NCBI GenBank assembly: GCA_023313575.1
Contig: JAJTTP010000001.1
Location: 5,890,001-5,954,000, forward strand
DNA: 64,000 nucleotides
Direction of reading: 5' to 3'
Origin: Eutypella sp. D-1
Taxonomy: Eukaryota > Ascomycota > Sordariomycetes > Xylariales > Diatrypaceae
Part shown: in pieces, positions 38,062 to 49,520 of the stretch
Layout: every line of letters begins with the position of its first letter
Position numbering within the stretch: position 1 is the first letter of the stretch
The notes under the pieces: generated by a model
What the model saw: only the letters and a program-made list of their open reading frames with translations
What the model was told of the DNA's origin: nothing
The model's database searches: none
Made by a program: the position numbers and the translations under genes

Positions 38062-39853
38062 CTAGATCGTTTCACTACCAAACAGCGCTCGCCATTCTCG
38101 TGCTTTCTCAGGTGGGATACGGGTGAATAAGTGTTGCGGTGCACCGATTTCGTGTCCAGGCCGGATTGAATCTGCGTTCCAATGGTCCGGTATGGCAAGC
38201 GGATCTGCGCGGAACTGCGCGTTTATGGACCTCGCTGTATCAGGCATATACGGTGCGAGGACGGAAGCAAGAAGGTGAACCAGGTTCGTGGCAAGACCAA
38301 CGACGGCTGCACACTTAGTGGGCTCATTCTCAAATAGGCTGCTGCTGAGCTTATTCGACTGCAGGAAGGCGTTTCCTTGTTGGGATATAAGTAAAACGGT
38401 GGATAGAGCAGCTCGAATCTTAACATCTTCAAGTTCCTGGACGTACTGCGCCAAAAGTTTATTGACTTGGGCTTTCCACGTGTGAAAGGCAGGCTCGCGG
38501 TATTTAGTCCAGTCAGGAATGACGTTGTTATAGTGTTTGGAATCGACAAACTTCAGAACTCGGCTGACGAAGTTGCCCAAGTTCTTCAGAAGCAGATTAT
38601 TGTTGGAGTTGATGAACGAGTCCCAGGTAAACTCGCTGTCACTGGTCTCCGGTCGGTGGAAAAGCAGGTTGAAGCGCCATATATCGGAAGGAACACCGGT
38701 CTCCCGGGCTGAATCGCCAAAAACGCCAACTCCACGAGACTTGGAAAATTTACTACCCTCATAGGTGAGGTATTCGGTCGTGGAGAGGTGATGGAGTTTC
38801 GTCCAGGTATCGCCAGTGCCGATATGGGTGCCAGGGAAGATGGCGGAGTGGAATATTACATTGTCTTTACCGAGGAATTGGTAAAGCCGGACGTCCTCGG
38901 GATTACGCCACCATTTCTCCCAATGGCCAGTATACCCCGCGGTAATGGACACATAACCAATGCAGGCATCAAACCACGGATAGGTAACCTTCTCTTCATA
39001 GCCAGCAAGAGGAACTCCAGTTCCCCATTTCATGTCCCATGTGATGCTGCATGGCTGCAATCCTTCATTTAGCCAGGCAGAGGTGATTGATCTGCCATTC
39101 GCTGACCAGCCGCCATTGGCGGAAGCTTCCCGAAAGAACAGCTCAATACCAGGCTGCAGCCTGTCTAGCTCCAAGAAGATATGGTTGGTCTCCTTCGTAA
39201 CCGGGGTGGAACCATCTAATTTGCAGCGAGGATGTTTGAGGTCAACGGACTCGAGGAGACGGCCGCAACGATCGCATTGGTCACCGCGAGCATCCGCATA
39301 GCCACAAGCCGGGCATTCACCCTCAACAAAGCGGTCAGCGAGGAAAGAATTATGCTCCTCACAGTAGAGCTGGGTGGTCATGCGCTCTTTCAAGAGACCG
39401 TTTTCGTTCAGTTTGAGGAATATCTCCTGCGTGATGTCCGTTTGGAGCTTGGTGGTGGTACGCCCAAATATGTCAAAACTGATGTTGAACCACTCATAAA
39501 TTTCGGCGTGTATCGCAGAGTACCTGTCGCATAGCTCTTGAGGGGTACATTTCTCCACGATGGCCCTTGCCTCCGTGGTCGTTCCGTATTCGTCCGTGCC
39601 TAAGCAGTTGGACCGAGTTTGCTTGCGATCCAGCGGCGAAATGAATGGGGAGCAAGGGTAACTTACCACTAACGTAAAGGGTGTTGATTCCACGCCCTCT
39701 GCAAAACCTTGCGAAAACATCGCCTGAAAGAACCGATCCTATGATATTTCCAAGGTGCGGTACGTTGTTCACATAGGGCAGGGCACTAGTGATGAGTATG
39801 TTTCGTTTACTAGCTTCCGGAAGAATGCATTGTTGGGGCGATTCTCGAGCCAT
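38062..39853 (-). CDS. methionyl-tRNA synthetase, cytosolic type, with altered active-site motifs
   Basis: Exons 39853-39667 and 39599-38062 give 574 residues. I chose the ATG at 39853 (context CACCATGG) over the weaker one at 39871. Class I features: HIGH-type PHLGN within [16 protein letters not shown], a zinc knuckle CPACG...CDRCG, KMSKS-type KFSKS, and an anticodon-binding helical domain after about 400. The N-terminal GST-like extension of yeast Mes1 is absent, as in many filamentous fungi. Several otherwise near-invariant positions differ: SITWDMKWG where eukaryotes have [18 protein letters not shown] where YVWFDA(P/T)IGY is usual, and GKDNVIFH where GKDNVPFH is usual. The frame is open throughout, so this is not an obvious pseudogene. 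It may be a specialised or second copy, or a functional but divergent housekeeping enzyme. Confidence 0.9.
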
Positions 39854-41398
39854 GGTGTGAGATATGTTCATGGAACCGATGAGTCTAATCGTATTGGGCG
39901 GACTGTGGGCAGTGAGGGTCGGAGGGATCGGTGCTACCAGAAAGTTTATATAGGTAGGGCTGTGTACCCAGGGGTGACCAGAAAGTTTGCGACAATCTTG
40001 GCCGCCGCGAAGGCGTGACCTGCAGATAACACTCTGGGGTGCAAAGTATGCAGCACCTACAGGCATGCGCCTGATGCCTGTAGGCAGGAAATCCGGTACA
40101 GATAGTCGGTTTTGGACCGAGACCCCTCCAATTCATTGATTTTAAGAACACCCATACGAAAATGACATTCTTCCAACCTTGTCCATGGCCGGTCGCTGTC
40201 ATGGTTCGGAAAATGCTGGGGCGTATAGAGTCGGTATCAAGGCGCCAGCTGGGGCTTCCTGGGGGTGTTCTCCGCCGCGATTCCCTCGGGCTTTCCTCCT
40301 ACCACAACTCATATTCAGCCAGGGCGCGGGCAGGAGTAGCGTCAAAAGGGTACGGTCGGAGAGCGCAGACGAGGGCTCGCGGGCGCTTTCAACGCGGGGG
40401 TGTAGAAATGCCCTTGACGACAGGTGACGCTGCTATCAAGAACAGGTACACGTCGCTGTCCGCGGCCACGGGCAGAGAGGCATGGCCTCCGCCACGGAGA
40501 AATGCGGCGGGTGTTCACCACCAACGCCGCCAGATTTGCCGATCAGAGACGCTGGTGGGCGTCTTGCCGTGCTAGAAAATGCCGCTGGCATCTAACGTGC
40601 CCTTACTTCGGATCAACGGCGAAGGGCACCAAGTCGTTTTCGGCTTTACCCACGCGGTTGGGCTCCAGCGTATATAGCGCGCCGCCTCGCCGGAAACAAT
40701 GAACGGGGAACGGAGCCTGTTGCATCGTGTTAGGCGTTAATTACGCGACGAGATAAGAGACCTGGAAGTTTGGGGTCCAGGAGCTGGTCAAGTCGGGTCA
40801 ATAACAATGAATATGCAAGTAATTGGTAATTGATCTGTACACTACGTGCTGGATAGGTTTGCCAAACCGCTACGAGCAGGATTGACCACGCTTGGGTCTT
40901 GTCACGCATCGGCTTCGTTCCGCATCGTATTGCCACTTTAAATCCCAGCAGCACGTGCCACTACTGCTGTTTGTTCCTGTCAGTGTCCGCTTCCTATGTA
41001 CGAATGGGATGCCTTTGTCACCGTGCGGTGCGGGTCCATTATTATTTTCACTCACTAGTAGCGCAATGACGATCAGCATCAGATGAACATTAAACATATA
41101 GATTAAATCATAACAATGCCCCAGTGAAATCAGGAGATGACTATCAAACTATTCATAATACAGATATGTGGATGGAAGACGGGACAACCGAAGATATGGT
41201 AACTGCATCTGTATTTACACAATTGGTATTAGGGACAAGCTGCATTATAGACAGCGCAAAGTCGCGTACAGATGGTGAAAAGCCCCATCTGCCCGGTACT
41301 GGGGATCTATATGACAGGACGGTGCTAAGTACACAAACGAGATGCTTCCATCTCCTCCTCTCCAATCACACCAGCAACTCTCGAAAGCTCAGCTTAGC
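39854..41398. other. intergenic
   Basis: Promoter side of the synthetase gene, then a GC-rich patch (40200-40700) with several overlapping Arg-rich frames that I cannot assign to any protein. It could hold an old gene remnant; nothing recognisable. Confidence 0.35.
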
Positions 41399-43084
41399 TT
41401 AGAACAGGAAAGCGGCCAGGACGACAGCAATACCAGCGAAGCCAATCTTAAGAGAGGCGGCGCCAGCGGTGGCGATGGGCGGGAGCTCGTTGGTAGGGGT
41501 GGAAGGGGGGATGGTGGAGTTGCTGCCGGTGGGGTACTGAGTGCTCAGGGTAGGGATCTGAGTAGGGTAGCCGGGGGCAGGAGGAGCGGTGGTCGAGTAC
41601 TCAGGGACCTTGGGGGTCTCGGGGGGAGGAACCTCGACGCCGGTGGTGGGGTACTCGGGAACCTTGGGAGTCTCAGAGGGAGGGACCTCGACACCAGTGG
41701 TAGGGTACTCAGGGACCTCAGGAGTCTCGGGAGGAACACCGGTAGTAGGGTACTCGGGAACCTCAGGGGTCTCAGTGGGGTACGAGGGAGGACCAGTGGG
41801 CTTGCTGGGGTACTCGGTGATAGTGCAACCACCGGGGCAGTCCGTGATGGTCAGGGTGGTGGCGGTCGAGATCACATAGGTGCTGGTACCGTGAGTGAAG
41901 GTGGTAGGGCCCGGGCAGTAGGTCTCGAACGAGGTGACAGTCTTGGTCGTCTCCGTCGTAGGATAGCTAGTGGTGGGGTACGCCGACTCAGGAGGAGCGG
42001 TCGTCGAGCCAATTGGGACGCTGGTGGTCTCGCTCTCACACTCAGAGGTAGAGGCAGTAGGGTACTCGGGAGGGGGAGGGACCGAAGTAGTAGCCTCAGG
42101 AGGGGGAGGCACCTCAGTGGTAGGGTACTCGGGAGGAGGGACCGACGTAGTAGCCTCAGGAGGGGGAGGGACTGAAGTAGTAGGGTACTCGGTGGTACCA
42201 GAGGTCGTCTCGCTCTCACACTCAGAGGTAGAGACAGTCGGGTACTCCGTAGTAGGGTACTCGGGAGGGGGAGGGACCGAAGTAGTAGCCTCAGGAGGAG
42301 GAGGGACCGAAGTCGTGTCCTTGGGAGGAGGCACCGAAGTAGTAGGATACTCAGTGGTACCGGAAGACGTCTCGCTCTCACACTCCTCGGTCGAGGTGGT
42401 AGGGTACTCGGGAGGAGGGACCGACGTAGTAGCCTCAGGAGGGGGAGGCACCTCAGTGGTAGGGTACTCAGGAGGGACCGACGTAGTAGCCTCAGGAGGG
42501 GGAGGGACGGAAGTAGTAGGGTACTCGGTGGTACCAGAGGTCGTCTCACTCTCGCACTCCTCAGTCGAAGTAGTGGGGTACGAGGTGGTCGAGGGCGAGG
42601 GCACCTCGGTGGTAGGGTACTGGGGAGGGGGAGGGGCGGAAGTAGTAGCCTCGGGAGGGGGAGGGACCGAAGTAGTGTCCTTGGGAGGGGGCACCGAAGT
42701 AGTAGGGTACTCAGTGGTGGTAGAGGGGCCCTCCGTAGGATAGCTGGTGGTCTCACTCTCGCACTCCTCGGACGAGGTCGTGGAGGGGACCACAGACTGA
42801 TGGGTAGTAGTGGAGATGGTCACAGTCGGGTACTCGGTGGTGGCCGAAGTAGTCTCGCTCTCGCAGTCCTCCTCGGTGGTCGAGGTGGTAGGGTAAGCGT
42901 GGGGGGTGGTAGTAGGCACCTCAGAGATGGGGTAGCCAGGCTGGGTAGGGTAACCGGGCTGGGTGACGAAGGTGGTCTCGTCCTCACAGTCCTCCTCCGG
43001 GTATCCCTTCTCCGGGTAGTTGGTGGCGGTGACAGCCGAGACGAAGAGAGCGCCGGCACCGGCGTACTTGATTAAACGGACCAT
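41399..43084 (-). CDS. GPI-anchored mucin-like cell-wall protein with Pro/Thr/Glu tandem repeats
   Basis: One uninterrupted 561-residue frame. It has a signal peptide ([20 protein letters not shown]) and then about 330 residues of repeats built from [20 protein letters not shown]. These are punctuated by seven single-cysteine units of the form (D/E)C-E-(S/D)-E-T-(T/S). A short three-Cys module follows ([27 protein letters not shown]), then a second array ([14 protein letters not shown]), and a hydrophobic C-terminus ([15 protein letters not shown]) preceded by small residues, as in a GPI signal. It should be heavily O-glycosylated and linked to membrane or wall glucan, acting as a surface coat or adhesin. 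Nearly identical repeat DNA makes copy number likely to vary between strains. Confidence 0.88.
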   Translation of the reverse strand: MVRLIKYAGAGALFVSAVTATNYPEKGYPEEDCEDETTFVTQPGYPTQPGYPISEVPTTTPHAYPTTSTTEEDCESETTSATTEYPTVTISTTTHQSVVPSTTSSEECESETTSYPTEGPSTTTEYPTTSVPPPKDTTSVPPPPEATTSAPPPPQYPTTEVPSPSTTSYPTTSTEECESETTSGTTEYPTTSVPPPPEATTSVPPEYPTTEVPPPPEATTSVPPPEYPTTSTEECESETSSGTTEYPTTSVPPPKDTTSVPPPPEATTSVPPPPEYPTTEYPTVSTSECESETTSGTTEYPTTSVPPPPEATTSVPPPEYPTTEVPPPPEATTSVPPPPEYPTASTSECESETTSVPIGSTTAPPESAYPTTSYPTTETTKTVTSFETYCPGPTTFTHGTSTYVISTATTLTITDCPGGCTITEYPSKPTGPPSYPTETPEVPEYPTTGVPPETPEVPEYPTTGVEVPPSETPKVPEYPTTGVEVPPPETPKVPEYSTTAPPAPGYPTQIPTLSTQYPTGSNSTIPPSTPTNELPPIATAGAASLKIGFAGIAVVLAAFLF

Positions 43085-44860
43085 CTTGATTAATATTAAT
43101 TATTCCTTGCGGAAGTATAAAGCGAATGACTGAAGTTGGACTGGAAGGAAATCCTTAACTTTCACGCGACTGCTAGGGTAGACAGGCAAAGATCGTGTGA
43201 GGAAGAAAGGTCCAAGAAAGGGTCGGTAGTTCAAGAGGAGGGACGACTCTTTAAGAAGAGGAGCGGCACAGGCTGAAAAGGGGGAGGCCCGCGTGCTTAC
43301 ACATTTACCCTGGTGCTCATGTTGGGACCCCCCGGTTTCACGAGCGCCACGACCAGGAACCTTGATCGACAAACTTCCTAGGTCGATCAAGATAGGAAGC
43401 CGAATGCTTCTGGCTCCTCGGGTCGTCCCCTCCTCGCATACTTTGGAGCACGCTGGACACCATCTTCCGACGAGCAGGCTGGCAGGGGGGGCACAGCCTA
43501 GAGAACAGTGGCAACCGACAGAACACGGCGGTCGGGGCCTTTTCCTCGGCAGAATGAAGACCTGATTGGTTCACTTGCTGGGGATTATTGATCCCCACTG
43601 AGTTCTCACGCTGGGTTTTGTTCTAATACGGCATGGCTCGTATGGAAACAAGCAACAGCGAAGACGGCACGAACAGAGGGGCAGCGCAAATAGAACGACA
43701 AGGGTCACATTTTGGGAATGTCAACAAGCATCCGTGGACATGATGGGCCGTGCTTGACGTCCTAGGCGTCACGCTTGGTAGCCCGTTGCTAGGTGGTAAT
43801 TTTACGTGCATTAGCGAGCCCCAGCGCGTGGAATACAAGTATTCTCCTATTGGGTAAAGACGGCACAATCAGCCCACCTACCCCTGAAAGAAACCTGAGC
43901 CTTTGTGACTATCGATGGGGCTTGGCCGAAATGGCACTGGCCGTCCAAAAGTTATCGGAGTGATAGTCCGTGATAGTCATCTAGTCACTGGTTGTCGCTC
44001 GCAGGGCCTACCTTTCTCCCCGCGCGTCAATGGTGTCCGGTAGAACAGGGCGTGCAAGAGACGCCTACGCAGTCATGGGCAGGAGAGCGAGATTGGGAAG
44101 ACAGACATCCGGCTCTTCACTGACGGTAAATACGAGCTCGAAATATCCGCGGTTACTAAGAATAAAATTACTAGTAGAACTGTGTTGCTGCGGTGATGGC
44201 TTCAGCGACATCACCTTCAGTTTTTGGTCCTATGTATACATGCTGGACATGCAAAGCGGCGGGCCCCTCCCTGGGACCCGAAAAAGAAAATCGAGGTCGT
44301 GGCCGCGACGAGAAAATACGTGAAAATATCTGCGTGTGGGAGGCAGTAAAAATGTGTCGATCATTCCCTATCTGGACGCATTATGTGTCATGGCGGAGTT
44401 GCACCGACGTTGAGGCTGTCAAGCTGAGGTGAGCCCCGACTGCCTGGTTCCCTGAGAGAAGGGGGGGCTCAGGGCCTCAGAAACCAACCCCTCAAGCCCC
44501 TCTCGCCCCAATAGTTAACTACTCTTCAATTAAAGAAAAAAGAAAAAATCGAGCTCGGTCGGCTCGGGATACTGAGCCGATTTGGCCCAGAACTTTGAAG
44601 CAGCACGTGGAGACGGCAGGGACTCATCCGAATGAGGAAGTTGATCGACAAATCGACCAGTCCGTTTAAAAGACCGACATGCCCTAAGCGTCATAGTTCC
44701 AGTTGATTTGGCGGGCCCATGTCGCCGTCTCGTGGTTTGATTGGCAACTGGCAGGGAAGCTGATTTAGTGGACTCTTCAGCCAACCAACCCCTTTCGAAA
44801 TTTTTTTTTCTGGAATACGCGGGAGGAGCTGTTGGCCACACTGTAATTAGAATTCGAATA

Positions 44861-44994
44861 GTCATACACTGCTTCCTTACTTGATATTACTATTTGACCT
44901 TTTTCCTACATCAACTTCCAGTCTTGTTAGGGGTACCTAGGACTGTACATAATAACCCCCCGGGCCCGTCCGCTTTCTTCCAGGGACCTCCAAG
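44861..44994 (+). repeat. dispersed repeat, copy 2
   Basis: Shares ordered blocks with 7605-7714, including GCTTCCTTACT, ATCAACTTCCA, TGTTAGG, CCCGTCCGCT and GGGACCTCCAAG. It has a roughly 20-bp insertion (ACCTAGGACTGTACATAATA region) relative to copy 1. Flanks beyond both ends do not match. Confidence 0.55.
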
Positions 44995-45423
44995 CCACAC
45001 AGGAACGTGGCGCGGCCGAGGTCAAACAAGTCAAATCCACATATATGCGACATGCGCGAGTTTCGTTCTTCACAATTATTCGGCTGAAGCCCCTCCTCGC
45101 CCCTCCTTTTAGTGGGAATTATTCCCGCCAGAAACTCCTTTTGCTCCTCTATCATGTGGACGCAAGTCGATCAACAATTCAGAAAAGAAAAGGCTTGCAA
45201 CCCGTGCTGCCGTCTAGCTATTCTGCTTACGCATTGTAAAATTAAGGGGGCGGTAAGCAAATCTCATACAGCGCATTACTATTCTATCACTGCGTACTAT
45301 GAATAGATGGCTGGTAGTTTGCCCGCAAAAGCAACTGCCGTATACGGTAGGTGAACTGATTTGTCCATCTATATACCATGTAAATAGCCACGGTGAACGT
45401 TTGCCGAGACATTTGCGTTTGCA

Positions 45424-45453
45424 TCTCTCTTTTTTTTTAAAAAAAAGAGAGAA
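45424..45453. repeat. T/A hairpin palindrome
   Basis: TCTCTC plus a T run is directly followed by an A run plus GAGAGA. The arms pair with a single T bulge and no loop. Confidence 0.7.
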
Positions 45454-47283
45454 AAAGAAAACCCCCGGCCGCCTTGTCTTAGACACAGGGTTTACTGACC
45501 GGTAACTCTCCAACAACTCACCATGGGCTATTCTCGTCATTAACACGGGGAAATACGAAGACTGAACACACAGGTAAGAAAGGGTATACCTACGGAATCG
45601 CCGTCCTGCGTGCGGCGCAGCTGTCCAGTCCCTGCAGGTTCCTGGATGTCTCATCCAGAAACCCACCGGCTGGCTGAATAAAGCCGCCAGCTGTATGCTT
45701 CCGCCCTGCCCGCCAGCCAGCGTGGCGAGCGTGATTTAGACACGCCGAACCTCTCAATATTGTTGATCAGTGACGCAGCGCCTGTCGAAGAACTGCCGCG
45801 ATCAAGATGGCTGTCGGAAATTACTCTAAACCTCTGTAGCCCGTCGCCAATTAGCTTGTCTAGTTTGAAAAGCCCGTCATTGTCAATCTGTCAATCACGA
45901 TCGATCTCTTACCTACTTGGCAAATGAGGCGTCATTGGTGTCCTAAGCTTGACGCCGTTCCTGTCCCCGAGATGTGAGCTAACGGACAAGGCTGCGCAGT
46001 TACCCGGGTAGGTATTTTGGTGTTCTACTCCTGCATACCAATCAGCCAGTGTGCCTTATCTTTCTATCTCTTTAGGTAAGGAAGAGATCTTGCTAGTGCA
46101 AGTATCGATCATTTAGCTCGGGACATGCTATCCGCCGAGGTTCCTCCCCTTCCACCAGTCCGCAATAAAGTGTTTGGGGTTGGTAAAAAAAACAGCCTTT
46201 CCCATCACATAGCTACTAAAGTTTTCCTCCTTTATCACCAGCGATCCGATTGATATGTAGGGCTGTTATTATCATCTATCGACCTGGGCGACACACATTA
46301 TGGCGGATTTGCCCGAGGCCTAAGAAGTTAGTTAGGGCCGACAAGGCGTCGTTAGGGGCTTGGAACCGGCTTGGAAGGCGCACAGTCCGCACCTTATCTA
46401 GAACGTGGCCGCCCATGTTCCTCGGAGATTTATATATATAGTGGCGCTAGGTAGTTCAGCCTATACGTAAGACACGTCTCATCCGGGATCGAACCGGGGG
46501 CGCGGCTACGCGGGACCCGAAAGTTTGGTATACGAACTCTTCCAGGTTATCTTTTTTGATCGTGGTTTGAACCAGTCGTCCGCAAAGTGAAACGTCCCGT
46601 CACGAAGACCTTTGAGGAATTGGAACGTCATTTTTTTTTCCCCTGCTCGCTCCAGCCGCGTCCGTGCCGTCACGTTAGTGATTATCCCCGACTATGAATG
46701 AGTCCGGCCTTGGTGACTCTGCGGCCAACATCGCTTGGCACAAATCCTTCGCCGACACGCGCGGGTCCCGAATTGCAAAAATTTCTCTGTTTACGTAGCG
46801 TATTGCCCTTTGGTGGGTCCTTTCGATGCCTGAATCCTCCGCGAGTATTCATGACGTATTGACCGCCGGACGGAGAAGAAAGGGCCCGCATAACGTCGAA
46901 GACGACGGGTCACAGCAACAGCGTCTATGAGCACGACGGTATCTGCCGCGACACAATTGATATATGTACTCGCGTATCGCTTCTTAGTTGGCCAACTTGG
47001 AGAGTAGAGGAGGTGCAAAATCCCGGTATCCGTACTCGTAAGGTTCGAAAGCCCGAGCTACTGCTAGAGATCAATTCTAATAACCCCTTCTAGTGCTCTA
47101 TGGAACTTCGCATTTTCTGTGTGATAGTTTCATTTGATCCATGTTGGCAATGCTTCTAGGAGGTTATGATCACCGGGGTGTTATTTTACACGTCAATTAA
47201 GTTGTCGATTGATGTCTATTATACGAATTTAATTCCCTTCCCGGGTCGTTGTTACGGATTGGTCACCCGTATAGGTTCTCCGC

Positions 47284-47306
47284 TATAGTGACCAGGGGTC
47301 ACTATA
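47284..47306. promoter_or_regulatory. 23-bp dyad TATAGTGACC-AGG-GGTCACTATA
   Basis: A perfect 10-bp inverted repeat with a 3-bp spacer. Further GGTCAC half-sites lie at about 47262 and 47310. It is 500 bp upstream of the secreted-protein gene at 47810 and could be a transcription-factor site; it could also be a repeat remnant. Confidence 0.35.
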
Positions 47307-47387
47307 TAGGGGTCACATATATATATATGGCTGTAAGCACCAGTATGATTGCCACCATTGCAATCATTCACCAATCTTTTGGCCACG

Positions 47388-47609
47388 ATGGTGCAACGGT
47401 ATGGTGCAGCCGTAACAGTCGTCTCTAAACGAGATGCAAGGGGAACGTGTAGGTTGTATGTACGTTTTGATTACCACTATGAATTACATATGTTTCCGGC
47501 AGTTGGTCGAACAGGCATAGATGATCCGCACTATGTAAAGATCAGTCTATTTATAAAATTGATAGGCGAATTTACAAATGGGTTGAAGGTATACGAGTGT
47601 GGAGATTAA
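47388..47609 (+). CDS. small open frame, unknown (weak)
   Basis: A 73-codon frame from an ATG, with two cysteines (GTCRLYVRF and VYECGD) and alternating hydrophobic residues compatible with a beta-rich fold. There is no signal peptide in frame; a short hydrophobic start (MIATIAII) exists 43 bp upstream in another frame and would need an intron that I cannot place. Listed because it sits beside a candidate effector gene. Confidence 0.2.
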   Translation: MVQRYGAAVTVVSKRDARGTCRLYVRFDYHYELHMFPAVGRTGIDDPHYVKISLFIKLIGEFTNGLKVYECGD

Positions 47610-47809
47610 CTACGCAGTGTCAACTAAGTGACCAGACATAAGTTCCTGTATATAGTGATGACAGGACTAGGTGATAAAAGCGTCAATGCAAACTACTTAC
47701 ACATCGGAACCAGTACGTATAAGGACTTACCAACGCAAAAGAACGGTAAAACAACGTCAAACACAGGTTGAAAAAAGCTTATATATCAAGTACTTGAATA
47801 AGTTCCAAA

Positions 47810-48607
47810 ATGCTTCATAATACTCTTATTGTTGTTGCATTCACTTTGTACGCCGGCCTTACGTTAGGCGCCTTGCATTTCCGGGGGATAATACACGGCG
47901 ATGACACCTTCAGGCAAAGGATGGTTGATATTGAGACCTATGACGATTATAAGTGGCCTGAAGCTTGTAAGACCCCAAGAGGTTCTCTGGTTGAAAAAGG
48001 GTCTGTACATACTAATACATTTATGATCACAGATTCAGCTTGCAAAAAAGCCGAAAACCAATGTCAGAGACAGGATTGCTCGTACACCCCTTTTAAACTA
48101 CATTTTGGTAATGAAAATCCTATTATGCCTGGCAGTAAGTGAATACTACTCAACCATCATCATGTAATACGGCCTGTGATTAAAATTCTTTTAGAGTGCA
48201 AGGATGGCCCAATGGTAATGGCTGGCAGTAAATGCTACTGCGACACTGGACGAGCCCGTGATAATATGGCCAGAGACGAAGAATCTCGACGGACTGGGGC
48301 GTTTACGGCTAGGGAATACGTTACTATAATAAATGCAAAATCGGAGGAAGCTAGCAGACCCAGGCCCGGCAGGGAAAGCTACCAGCCCGGTTCCAGCGGG
48401 GGAAGGTATAGACCTGACAGACCAGGTAATGCATATCAAGATTATGGATCCCCCAGCTGGGAGAGACAGAAGGAAAGGATGAAAGACCGTTTCGATCCAG
48501 GCCGCGGCACTTCCAGCGGGCATGCTCGCACACCTGCCAAGTTTAACAGCCATGACTATTACCAGGACGGTCATTTTTATAGAGCAGACGGCAGGCGCCC
48601 TACGTAA
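47810..48607 (+). CDS. cysteine-containing secreted protein, candidate effector, copy A
   Basis: Exons 47810-48134 and 48195-48607 (60-nt intron, phase 1) give 245 residues. A signal peptide (LIVVAFTLYAGLTLG) is followed by a small domain with C-x6-C-x4-C-S-Y-T-P-F. The intron then falls just before a K-C-x11-C-x-C-D-T motif. The C-terminal 130 residues are disordered, rich in Arg, Gly, Ser and Pro, and end near GHFYRADGRR. The gene at 54959 shares the cysteine pattern, the SYxP motif, the intron position and phase, and a late GH(F/Y)Y motif, so the two are paralogs. I know no named family with this pattern. A short secreted Cys protein in a gene-poor region is typical of effectors, but this is inference. 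Confidence 0.72.
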
Positions 48608-48995
48608 CTATGATGCGCTCCTATCGCTCCAAGGGGCGTGTCATATTAGTGGTAGTCGCGAGCATACAAGCGGGTTTTGAATGAACCGTGGAAGGCTGGC
48701 AATACGGTAGCCAAACATCTTCCCTCCAGGCATATCAGTTACATCGGGCCCTTAACCCCTACTCACCAATTCACCTTCAAGCTATGCATACCATATGATG
48801 TGACCTTCTGGCGTGTGGTCTCTCCTTATTCGCATGAAGGGAGGCATGTATAATAGATGCCTTGCCTTTATTATAATCGATCGCTTTACCATTATTCTCC
48901 TCTTAGAGCATCCGTGGCTAACCAGGACCCGTGATAGGCGCCCCTACCCTTTGGTAGCCTCTTGACTGTTTATAGAAGAGTGCGCCTATGTTTAA

Positions 48996-49520
48996 CGGCG
49001 ACTGGTCGAAGATGCTCGAGAGGCTGACCTGGCCGAGGCAGCATCCCTCAAGGACAGGCTCATGATGGCTTTGAGAGACCTGCGGCACCACCTGTTTACA
49101 TTTCCCCAGCACTGTGCTGTTCTCTCTGAGGCTATCCAATATTTCCTCTCGTCGATCTTGGCGCAGGTAAATCGGGGCTTCCCACAGCCTGCCCGTTTTC
49201 TTTCCGACTGCCTGGCAAGCGCGGGGTGCCGAATCCACAGAGGACGCAACTAACGTAGGAATTATCGCCAACTCAGATCCAGAAAGACCAAGACGCTCCT
49301 TCTCACCGTTCCCGTCTGGATAGGCAAATTCCTCGTCTCTCCCGTCACGAACACGCCGGCCTGGTTCAAGGACCGGAGCTTCCACATGATCGGGGTAATG
49401 CTGGTGTCGGTAGTTGATAACACAATCGCGGCGGCGGAGCTAAACACGGCGGCGCACTACTTCGTTATATTTCTTATTTATATGGGTGCCGTCGGCGCGC
49501 AAATGTATTTAATCACTTAA
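48996..49520 (+). pseudogene. relic of a Dal5-like MFS (allantoate/anion symporter) transporter
   Basis: Two coding-like segments match the second half of Dal5-family transporters. The first is EADLAEAASLKDRLMMALRD, LFTFPQHCAVLSEAIQYFL (to about 49166, before a GTAAAT donor). The second is TKTLLLTVPVWIGKFLVSPV, RSFHMIGVMLVSVVDNTIAA, AELNTAAHYFVIFLIYMGAV (49286-49520). The first six helices are missing, the frame ends in TAA where four helices should remain, and the intron between the segments does not close in phase at any AG I can find. It is therefore a fragment truncated at both ends, not a working transporter. Family members take up small organic anions such as allantoate, pantothenate or nicotinate. 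Confidence 0.7.

Larger units (their letters stand above)
43085..47344. other. long gene-poor stretch with repeat remnants
   Basis: No supportable gene in about 4.3 kb. It contains a dispersed-repeat copy (44861-44994), a hairpin-forming T/A palindrome (45424-45453) and a cluster of GGTCAC half-sites with a 23-bp dyad (47284-47306). An isolated B-box-like sequence at 46485-46496 has no matching tRNA body. Confidence 0.4.

Noticed and set aside
40162..40575. Arg-rich frame upstream of the methionyl-tRNA synthetase
   Set aside because: Three overlapping frames have equal claims in a GC-rich patch; none shows a family motif.
41970..42743. Long plus-strand open frame opposite the GPI protein
   Set aside because: It is the antisense of a Pro/Thr repeat array. 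Its Gly/Val/Ser monotony follows from the repeat, and the minus-strand frame has signal peptide, Cys module and GPI signal.
46485..46496. tRNA B-box-like sequence on the minus strand
   Set aside because: No A-box, D-arm or matching acceptor stem at the right distance.
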